DNA of 64,000 nt from Vibrio algarum. GTDB taxonomy: Bacteria > Pseudomonadota > Gammaproteobacteria > Enterobacterales > Vibrionaceae. The stretch covers positions 992,001 through 1,056,000 of the forward strand of contig NZ_JAQLOI010000003.1 of assembly GCF_028204155.1 (NCBI RefSeq), in the 5' to 3' direction. The first letter of the stretch is position 1. Every line of letters starts with the position of its first letter. Below are positions 57,598-64,000 of the stretch, piece after piece. Below the pieces are notes generated by a model. The model had not been told where the DNA came from and did not search any database. It was given only the letters and a program-made list of their open reading frames with translations. Position numbers and translations under genes: made by a program.

Positions 57598-59064
57598 TTA
57601 CAAAGCCGCTACAGCGCCTTTCGCGCTAAGAGTAATTAGGTTGCTGTAGGCCTTTTCTATTTCTTCAATAAACAGATGGTTGTTAGCCAACTCTGGTGAA
57701 AAAATAGAGTCAATGGACATTAATGCCTGTACGACAGAAACATTGCGTCCATGTTTATCACAAATGGACTTAAGTTCATTAGCCAAGGGATCGAGAACCT
57801 CAATAGGTTGCTCATTTTCATCTATACCAGACACGTATCTCATCCATCCGGCTACGCCCAATGCTAGATACTTATATTCGGTACCAGATTCCAAATGAGA
57901 CATGATGGAATTAAGCATACGCGGTGGTAATTTTTGACTGCCGTCCATTGCTATTTGCCAGGTACGGTGTTTTAAACTTGGGTTAGTAAAGCGGTCAATA
58001 AGCAGTTCAGCATAGGCTCTTAAATTGCTCCCCTCAGGCATGGTTAGTGTTGGGGCTTGTTCTTTAAGCATTAAGTTAAGCGCGGCTTCTTTGTAGGCTG
58101 GGTCTGTCATCGTATCTGAAATATGATCATAACCACCTAAATAACCAAGATAAGCCAAGAAAGAGTGGCTACCGTTAAGCATACGTAGTTTCATTTCTTC
58201 AAATGGAATAACGTCTTCTACAAACTCAGCGCCCGCAAGAGTCCAGTCAGGGCGGCCCGCAACAAAGTTGTCTTCTATTACCCACTGGCGGAAAGGTTCA
58301 CATGCGATTCCACAAGGGTCTGTAACACCTAATAACTCAGCGATCTCTGATAAGGTATCTTCTGTTGCTGCTGGTACTATTCTGTCTACCATGGTGCATG
58401 GAAATGTGACGTTAGATTCAATCCACTGAGCCAAATCTTGATCCAATAGTTGCACATAACCCATTACCGCCGCGCGCGCCACATGCCCATTTTCTTGAAC
58501 GTTGTCGCAAGACATCACAGTAAAAGGTGTTAAACCACGGTCTCTACGTAGCCTAAGTGCTTGTACGATGTAACCAATAGCTGATTTTGGGTCTGTCGGG
58601 TTTGCTAAATCATGCACGATAAGTGGGTTGGTTTTATCAAGTTGGCCTGTAGCGGGGTCTGAACAGTACCCTTTTTCAGTAATGGTCATTGAGACAATAG
58701 CCACTTGCGGTTCGGCCATCTTCTCTAAGATGGCTTGTGTGCCATCAAAGGTTGAATGTAAAGATTCAACCACAGAGCCAATCACTTTAACATCAATTTT
58801 GTTCGCCCCTTTTTCGGCGACGGTATACAGATGATCTTGTTCTCTAAGTTTTTGTATGAGTTCTTCACCGCCGAATAGATTGACTTCGCAGTAACCCCAA
58901 TCGCTCTCTGACTTTCCAGCAATTTCGTCAGTAAACAAAGCTTGGTGGGCACGGTGGAAAGCACCAAAGCCCAAATGGACTATCTTGGTTTTAAGACGGC
59001 TTCGGTCATAACTAGGATTAACGACACCTGTTTTAAGTGGTGTATTAGAAATAGTAGTTGTCAT
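57598..59064 (-). CDS. uxuB: Fructuronate reductase (mannitol dehydrogenase family)
   Basis: This 488-residue protein has an N-terminal Rossmann region (VHLGFGAFHRAHQALFTDEI), a KMRLMNGSHSFLAYLG-like segment (KLRMLNGSHSFLAYLGYLGG) and the C-terminal domain of the mannitol dehydrogenase family. The length matches E. coli UxuB. It would reduce fructuronate to mannonate with NADH. UxuB is favoured over UxaB because the neighbour uxaC and the other genes point to glucuronate. UxuA (mannonate dehydratase) is not in this window. Confidence 0.9.
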   Translation of the reverse strand: MTTTISNTPLKTGVVNPSYDRSRLKTKIVHLGFGAFHRAHQALFTDEIAGKSESDWGYCEVNLFGGEELIQKLREQDHLYTVAEKGANKIDVKVIGSVVESLHSTFDGTQAILEKMAEPQVAIVSMTITEKGYCSDPATGQLDKTNPLIVHDLANPTDPKSAIGYIVQALRLRRDRGLTPFTVMSCDNVQENGHVARAAVMGYVQLLDQDLAQWIESNVTFPCTMVDRIVPAATEDTLSEIAELLGVTDPCGIACEPFRQWVIEDNFVAGRPDWTLAGAEFVEDVIPFEEMKLRMLNGSHSFLAYLGYLGGYDHISDTMTDPAYKEAALNLMLKEQAPTLTMPEGSNLRAYAELLIDRFTNPSLKHRTWQIAMDGSQKLPPRMLNSIMSHLESGTEYKYLALGVAGWMRYVSGIDENEQPIEVLDPLANELKSICDKHGRNVSVVQALMSIDSIFSPELANNHLFIEEIEKAYSNLITLSAKGAVAAL

Positions 59065-59077
59065 CGTTTCGCTTTCC

Positions 59078-61474
59078 TTATTTTACGTCTGCAAGTAACA
59101 GTGAATCACCGTTTTTGTACGTTTTTCCGTTGATAATCAATTCGCGTTTTTCACTATCAGGCACTTTAATCGCAAAGGTTTGATAAGCGGGTTTGAAGTC
59201 ACCTTCCGATTGAATATCAAGCGCAACTGTTGTTTGGTTACATTTCATGTTAATGGTCAGTTTCAAGAAACCATTTTCTTTGTAGTTGTGGCTTTCACCG
59301 TCATCGTCAAAGATCGTTAGTGTGGTTTCTGCACAACCTTTAAGAGGGAATACTTCAAGGTTTCTGATGCTGTCTTTAGCATGATCGCTATGTGCAATAC
59401 GCTCGCTAGTTGGTAAAACTGTGCCGGCTTTTACTAATAAGGGCAGTGTTTCTAGAGGAGCAGGAACAACAATGCGCTGTCCACCACTAAACCACTGACC
59501 AGTATAGAAGTCGTACCAACCTTGCCCGTTGTTTGGCAGATATACTTCTCTTTCTCTTTGGCCTTCTTCTACGACGGAAGCGACTAATAAGTCTTTGCCT
59601 AACAAGTAATCGTCGCACTCTTCAAACGTTCGAGGATCGTTTTCGTGATCTAAGAAAGTAGGGCGCATCATTGGCTCATCTTCACTGTGCGCTTGCCATA
59701 ACAAGTTATAAAGGTACGGCATAATACGGTAGCGGATAGCCATCGCATCACGAATAATTGGAGTGACTTCAGGATACATCCAAGGTTCGTTAACACTGCC
59801 ATCGTCATTCCATGAATGGATAGTGAAGCGAGGATGCATGACACCATTTTGCACCCAACGTGCAAACAATTCAGGGTCAGGCCTTTCGCCAGAAAAGCCA
59901 CCAACATCGTGGCCTAGGTTATATAAACCAGAAAGGCTCATCCCTAAGCCCATACGGATATTGTATTTTAGGCTCGTCCAATTGGTACGGTTGTCACCAC
60001 TCCAAGTTTGAACATAGCGATTCATACCCGGACAGCCAGAGCGAGATATCAGATAAGGACGAATTTCGGGAGCATATTCAACCTGAGCCTCATACGATGC
60101 ACGCATCATAAGTAGCGGTTGAAGAGGTCGAATTAGGTTAACAGGAATTGTGTTTCCAAAGCCGAAACAGCGCGCGCCTTTATCCCATATTTCGTATTCG
60201 TTGTTATCATTCCAAGTAGAATCAATGCCCTTCTCGAGTAGTTGCTCTTTGACGTTATCCTGCCACCATTTAATCGTATCAGGATTGGTAAAATCTAAGT
60301 GAGAACCATCAGCATCCCAAAAAACAGATTTTTCTGGTTCATCGTATTCTGAATCAAGGATAAAGAGCCCTTTCTCTTGAGCTTCAGAAAACCTAGGGTG
60401 GTCATGCAATAGGCATGGTTTGATATTGGCAGCTAATTTTAGACCCGCATTATGGAATACATCAGCCATCCCTTTCGGGTTTGGTACCTTGTCGTAGTTC
60501 CAGTTAAATACATAGCGTGTGTTGCCAATAGATGTATAGCCCGAAGAGAGTTGGAATGAGTCACATGGGATGGCGTGCGTTTCACATTTGTCAACAAATC
60601 CTTCAAGCAACTCTTGAGCGTTTGGCGCATCGGTATACTGCATGGTTGAGCCGCTGTAACCTAAACTCCAACGAGGACCAAAGGCCGTGCCACCGGTTAA
60701 TCGAACAAACTTCTTGGAAACATTAGCGACCGTTTTACCTAGCATGAAATAGAAGTCTAAATCGCCATCTTCGGCGCGATAGCTACGGTATTTCACGTGG
60801 TAGTTATCTAGTTCGTTACCAAGATCAAACCAACAACTGGCTAAGTTATCGTAATAAAGACCGAAGCTTACTGCTTCTTCTTGATTCGTAACACGCGTAA
60901 TGTAGAAAGGAATGTGCTTATACAAGGGGTCCGTTGAGCTAGCATCATAACCCATTGCATCGAGATTACGCATTTCGAAGCGTTTGCCAGAACGATTTAG
61001 ATCGCCTGTTTTTTCACCGAGCCCATAATATTGGTCTGATAGGTCACGGTTCATAAAATGTGCTACGCCATTTTCTGATACACCTAACTGATAAGCACCT
61101 GTTTTACGGTCTGTAGCTAATGGCAGCCATTGACCATCTTTCTTGTATTCCCACTCCATCCATAGCGGTTGGTGTATAGAAAGTCGCAACGCTTCAGTTT
61201 CAATTCTAAATAGGTTTTCTTCTTGTTCAGTATGATACTTAGGACAAGTAAAGCCTTCGGTTGAAAACTTGTCTCGGCCTTCCCACGGTACATCTTTTTG
61301 ACCTGGTGCAATCGACCAAGTTTTATCTAATCGCAGCTCACCTTTGTTTTTAAACATCACTCTAATGATGTCTTGTTCTAGTACGAAAATATGCAGTTGG
61401 TGACGACCGTCGCACTCGATATCGATGCGATTGTTTTGTTGCTGTAAAAAGCGCCACTGTTTTACTGTTTTCAT
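59078..61474 (-). CDS. GH31 family glycoside hydrolase
   Basis: This 798-residue protein has the GH31 layout: an N-terminal beta domain, a TIM barrel with the likely nucleophile Asp in STWNDNNEYEIWD, an acid/base region WSGDNRTNW, and a C-terminal beta region. No signal peptide is seen, so it is cytoplasmic. GH31 enzymes include alpha-glucosidases, alpha-xylosidases and others. It is between the TRAP transporter genes and the uxu genes, so its substrate probably releases a hexuronate after import. The precise linkage is not known. Confidence 0.9.
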   Translation of the reverse strand: MKTVKQWRFLQQQNNRIDIECDGRHQLHIFVLEQDIIRVMFKNKGELRLDKTWSIAPGQKDVPWEGRDKFSTEGFTCPKYHTEQEENLFRIETEALRLSIHQPLWMEWEYKKDGQWLPLATDRKTGAYQLGVSENGVAHFMNRDLSDQYYGLGEKTGDLNRSGKRFEMRNLDAMGYDASSTDPLYKHIPFYITRVTNQEEAVSFGLYYDNLASCWFDLGNELDNYHVKYRSYRAEDGDLDFYFMLGKTVANVSKKFVRLTGGTAFGPRWSLGYSGSTMQYTDAPNAQELLEGFVDKCETHAIPCDSFQLSSGYTSIGNTRYVFNWNYDKVPNPKGMADVFHNAGLKLAANIKPCLLHDHPRFSEAQEKGLFILDSEYDEPEKSVFWDADGSHLDFTNPDTIKWWQDNVKEQLLEKGIDSTWNDNNEYEIWDKGARCFGFGNTIPVNLIRPLQPLLMMRASYEAQVEYAPEIRPYLISRSGCPGMNRYVQTWSGDNRTNWTSLKYNIRMGLGMSLSGLYNLGHDVGGFSGERPDPELFARWVQNGVMHPRFTIHSWNDDGSVNEPWMYPEVTPIIRDAMAIRYRIMPYLYNLLWQAHSEDEPMMRPTFLDHENDPRTFEECDDYLLGKDLLVASVVEEGQREREVYLPNNGQGWYDFYTGQWFSGGQRIVVPAPLETLPLLVKAGTVLPTSERIAHSDHAKDSIRNLEVFPLKGCAETTLTIFDDDGESHNYKENGFLKLTINMKCNQTTVALDIQSEGDFKPAYQTFAIKVPDSEKRELIINGKTYKNGDSLLLADVK

Positions 61475-61531
61475 TTATATTTCCTTTAAACAATTGGGAT
61501 AGGGCAGGAGGAACCTGCCCGTTTATATAGA

Positions 61532-62833
61532 TTAGTAACCTAGGAAAACTTGAGGAAGCGTCAAGCTAAGCTGTGGTACGAAGGTTACAAGCATAAGAGC
61601 AATAATTAGCACGGCGTAGAAAGGAAGAAGGGGTTTCACGACCTTGTCGATTTTCACCTTAGCAACCGAACAACCAATAAACAGTGCGCTACCTACTGGA
61701 GGAGTACAGATACCAATACATAAGTTAAATGTCATCATGATACCGAAATGCACTGGATCCATACCTAAGTCCATCGCGATAGGAAGGAAGATAGGAGTAA
61801 AGATAAGCAGGGCTGGGGTCATATCCATAAACACACCAATAACCAATAGAGTGATATTGATAATCAGTAAGATAATAATTGGATTTTCAGATACGGCTAA
61901 AAGAGCATCACTTATCATGTAAGGGATATCTGCGTTTGCCATAGCCCAAGACATACCCATTGAAGCGCCTATCAATAACAACACGATAGAGGTTGTTACT
62001 ACCGATTCCAGAATAATATTAGGAAGCTGTTTGATAGAAACTTCGCGGTAGAAGACAAAAGCAAGAATCAAGGTATACACCACCGCTATTGCTGATGCTT
62101 CTGTCGCGGTGAAGATACCGCCAATAATACCGCCCATAATCACAATAATTAGGCCAAGGCTTGGCAGTGCGTCTAGTGTTTTTTTAACGACTTCAGAAGT
62201 GGATGGTTTGGCTGAAACCGGGTATCCCCGCTTTTTAGCGATGAAACCAGCAACCATCATAAGGCTCAGTCCCATAATCATCCCAGGAATATATCCCGCA
62301 AGGAATAGTGCCCCGATAGAGGTACCGCCAGAAATAAGGGAATAAACAATGAAGGTGTTACTCGGTGGAATCAGTAGACCCGTAGGGCAAGATGTAATGT
62401 TGACAGCAGCCGAGTACGCTGGATCGTAGCCTTCTTTCTTCTGCAATGGAGACATGGTGCCACCCACCGCTGCGGCAGAGGCCACCGCTGACCCTGAAAT
62501 TGCACCAAACATCATATTGGCTATCACGTTTACGTGAGCAAGTGAGCCCGGTAACCTGCCACCTAGCACCTTGGCGAATTCGATTAGCCGGATTGCGATG
62601 CCGCCTTGGTTCATAATATTACCCGCTAAGATAAAAAACGGGATTGCGAGTAGTGCGAAACTGTCGAGGCCAGAGGCCATTTTCTGAGAAATAACCGCAA
62701 TCGCGGCATCAAAGGGTAGCTGCAATAAAATCGTAAGTAGTGAAGCAACACCAATCGCGAATGAGATTGGCACGCCAATCCCGAGAAATACAAAAAAACT
62801 ACCAAACAATACAATAATAACCTGCCATTCCAT
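61532..62833 (-). CDS. TRAP transporter large permease (DctM family)
   Basis: This 433-residue protein has about twelve membrane helices and typical DctM motifs (FGAISGSAVASAAAVGGTMSPLQKKEGYDPAYSAAVN and GICTPPVGSALFIG). It is the large membrane subunit of a TRAP transporter. The small subunit lies just upstream, and the binding-protein gene is divergent. A hexuronate or glucuronide substrate is inferred from the operon. Confidence 0.95.
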   Translation of the reverse strand: MEWQVIIVLFGSFFVFLGIGVPISFAIGVASLLTILLQLPFDAAIAVISQKMASGLDSFALLAIPFFILAGNIMNQGGIAIRLIEFAKVLGGRLPGSLAHVNVIANMMFGAISGSAVASAAAVGGTMSPLQKKEGYDPAYSAAVNITSCPTGLLIPPSNTFIVYSLISGGTSIGALFLAGYIPGMIMGLSLMMVAGFIAKKRGYPVSAKPSTSEVVKKTLDALPSLGLIIVIMGGIIGGIFTATEASAIAVVYTLILAFVFYREVSIKQLPNIILESVVTTSIVLLLIGASMGMSWAMANADIPYMISDALLAVSENPIIILLIINITLLVIGVFMDMTPALLIFTPIFLPIAMDLGMDPVHFGIMMTFNLCIGICTPPVGSALFIGCSVAKVKIDKVVKPLLPFYAVLIIALMLVTFVPQLSLTLPQVFLGY

Positions 62834-62858
62834 TAGGCTTCTCCTGATATAAGTTGAG

Positions 62859-63356
62859 TTAGCCGTTGACAGGCTTATTGATAAGGGACAGGTTCTTCAT
62901 AAAATCTTCTAATAGATAGATCATCATAAAGAAACCGGAAATAGGTATTGCAGCGTAGATTAGGCCCATTTCAATGCCTAAAGCGGGAGAAACTTGACCA
63001 GTCGAGAGGGTTTTCAGCATAAGCGAACCTCCGCCATATACCATGATAACGCCAGCAAAAATAATGCTGATGATATTGATAACTAAGTGAAGACGAGCTT
63101 GCTTTGACGGGTTGTGTTCCAGTTTCATAGAGAGTAGGTCGATAGCGAGGTGGCGTTTTTTTCCTAGTGTATAAGCCGCGCCCATCAATCCGACCCAAAT
63201 AAATAGGAAACGAGCAACTTCATCTGTCATTGTACTCGGAGCGTTAAGCACATATCGAGAGAATACCTGCCACACAACACACAACACTAAGAAGCTGCTG
63301 AGTGAGATACAGAACATAGACAGAGATTTATCCATCACTGAAATTAGCTTTTTCAT
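62859..63356 (-). CDS. TRAP transporter small permease (DctQ family)
   Basis: The ATG at 63356 follows GGAAGAG and replaces a TTG 12 bases upstream. The 165-residue protein has four membrane helices and the DctQ segment (APSTMTDEVARFLFIWVGLMGAAYTLGKKRHLAIDLL). It is the first gene of the minus-strand glucuronate operon. It pairs with the DctM protein and the divergent DctP binding protein. Confidence 0.93.
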   Translation of the reverse strand: MKKLISVMDKSLSMFCISLSSFLVLCVVWQVFSRYVLNAPSTMTDEVARFLFIWVGLMGAAYTLGKKRHLAIDLLSMKLEHNPSKQARLHLVINIISIIFAGVIMVYGGGSLMLKTLSTGQVSPALGIEMGLIYAAIPISGFFMMIYLLEDFMKNLSLINKPVNG

Positions 63357-63494
63357 TGTCTCTTCCAAATTAATATTTTGAGTGATTGTATTTTTACCGT
63401 AATGAACACGGCCAATGTATTTAGGTATGAACCTAGTTGACTAGCTATTTTCCACAACGGACAAAATATTTTCCGGATTATATTCTCATAACTG

Positions 63495-63612
63495 TTTGGA
63501 CCAAGAGAGCTAGATCACATATAATTGGTCCGGCCAATTTGAGTTAAATTGTTTGTGAGGTAGGTCAAGTTGTGGGTTATTTTAAATTGTATTGCAAAAG
63601 ATGTTGGTCCAA
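63495..63612. promoter_or_regulatory. Three TTGG/CCAA dyad operators, UxuR/ExuR-like
   Basis: Between the divergent dctQ and dctP genes are TTGGACCAA (63496-63504), AATTGG-N5-CCAATT (63523-63539) and TTGGTCCAA (63604-63612). They resemble the AATTGG...CCAATT sites bound by GntR-family hexuronate repressors (UxuR/ExuR) in enterics. The 365-base gap otherwise shows no gene. Confidence 0.65.
63504..63519. promoter_or_regulatory. CRP site in the glucuronate divergent promoter
   Basis: AGAGAGCTAGATCACA matches the CRP consensus TGTGATCTAGATCACA at 13 of 16 positions, with a perfect right half. It overlaps the end of the first TTGG dyad, so CRP and the repressor may compete. Catabolite control fits. 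Confidence 0.65.
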
Positions 63613-63721
63613 ATTGTCGGGGCAATAACGTGGACGTACAAAAAGTCGACTATAAAAAGTAACGGAATTAATCATACTTAACCCCGGTTCAATACTCATA
63701 TAAATGAGAATGGAGAATACT

Positions 63722-64000
63722 ATGTTTGGGAATAAAACTGCTGTTGCAACACTTATCGCTTGTGCGGTTGCAGCAACTGCCTCTCTACCAACTTATGCAG
63801 CAACTACATTTAAGCTAAGCCATAACCAGGACAGAACCCACCCTGTTCATAAATCAATGCAGTTTATGGCTGATGAAGTGAAAAAATTGACAGATGGCGA
63901 AGTTAAAATTCGTATCTATCCTAATGGTCAGTTGGGTACTCAACGTGAATCTATGGAGCTTATGCAAAATGGTGCATTAGACATGGTGAAGTCGAACGCA
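63722..64000 (+). CDS. TRAP transporter substrate-binding protein (DctP family), partial
   Basis: The first 93 codons are present and the 3' part is beyond the window. A signal peptide (ending about YAA-TT) is followed by FKLSHNQDRTHPVHKSMQFMADEVKKLTDGEVKIRIYPNGQLGTQRESMELMQNGALDM, typical of DctP binding proteins. GGAGA precedes the ATG at 63722; in-frame ATGs at 63704 and 63710 are alternatives. It delivers the substrate to DctQM. Confidence 0.92.
   Translation, partial: MFGNKTAVATLIACAVAATASLPTYAATTFKLSHNQDRTHPVHKSMQFMADEVKKLTDGEVKIRIYPNGQLGTQRESMELMQNGALDMVKSNA

Overview
This window reads as chromosomal DNA of a marine gammaproteobacterium, most likely a Vibrio or close relative. The base composition is AT-leaning. 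Recognisable genes include soxR, aroG, ppnP, ohr/ohrR, a moxR-bat cluster, many c-di-GMP proteins, and operons for mannosylglycerate and glucuronate use. I saw no rRNA, tRNA, CRISPR array, prophage or insertion sequence. The species call is inference.

Layout. 1-2.3 kb: 5' part of an M16 metallopeptidase lipoprotein (minus). 2.5-6.9 kb: mannosylglycerate locus, with an MngR-type repressor divergent from a stand-alone PTS EIIA and a GH38 mannosylglycerate hydrolase; a CRP-like site and MngR-like boxes lie between them. 7.2-8.5 kb: soxR and a periplasmic solute-binding-like protein. 8.6-15.8 kb: a small basic protein, then moxR-DUF58-DUF4381-batA-batBC-batD on the minus strand; the VWA-TPR protein carries a 28-residue polyglutamine tract and Gln-Glu-Ser repeats. 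16.1-23.1 kb: signalling block with a REC-DUF3369-HD-GYP regulator, a convergent histidine kinase and a PAS-GGDEF-EAL protein. 23.2-31.1 kb: ppnP, divergent ohr/ohrR with shared operators, an FAH-family enzyme, an XRE regulator, an EamA transporter, aroG with a TyrR box, a Gfo/Idh/MocA oxidoreductase, an MscS channel and an FMN reductase. 31.2-42.4 kb: LysR, GNAT, a DsbA paralogue, a 42-residue lipoprotein, an RND efflux pair, and a module of EF-hand protein, TlpA thioredoxin, DUF4266 lipoprotein, DUF3570 outer-membrane protein and ApbE. 42.4-50.4 kb: second HD-GYP, a 56-residue Cys-rich protein, LysR/DJ-1 pair, a 31-residue membrane protein, an RRM protein, two acetyltransferases, HAD phosphatase, MFS transporter, Nudix and YHS proteins. 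50.5-53.5 kb: a tight operon DedA - ATP-grasp - DinB-like - NRDE. 53.7-64 kb: an outer-membrane protein, then a glucuronate operon (TRAP permeases, GH31 glycosidase, uxuB, uxaC, kdgK, eda) divergent from the TRAP binding protein gene that runs off the right edge.

Two points affect how the rest is read. First, seven genes (batD, DUF4381, PAS-GGDEF-EAL, ohr, DJ-1, MFS, ATP-grasp) are each broken by a one-base indel at a homopolymer, and in each the other frame continues the same protein. Uncorrected long-read or pyrosequencing error is the simplest explanation, although several runs also match -1 slippery sites. Second, four small genes lie at 8578-8685, 34096-34224, 43723-43893 and 45868-45963; they are easy to miss and are listed here.

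How the genes work together. The mannosylglycerate locus would take up and hydrolyse an osmolyte, but the PTS membrane domains are missing from it. The glucuronate operon covers isomerisation, reduction, KDG phosphorylation and KDPG cleavage to pyruvate and glyceraldehyde 3-phosphate; mannonate dehydratase (uxuA) is not in the window. The best candidates for undescribed biology are the TlpA-DUF4266-DUF3570-ApbE module and the DedA/ATP-grasp/DinB/NRDE operon.
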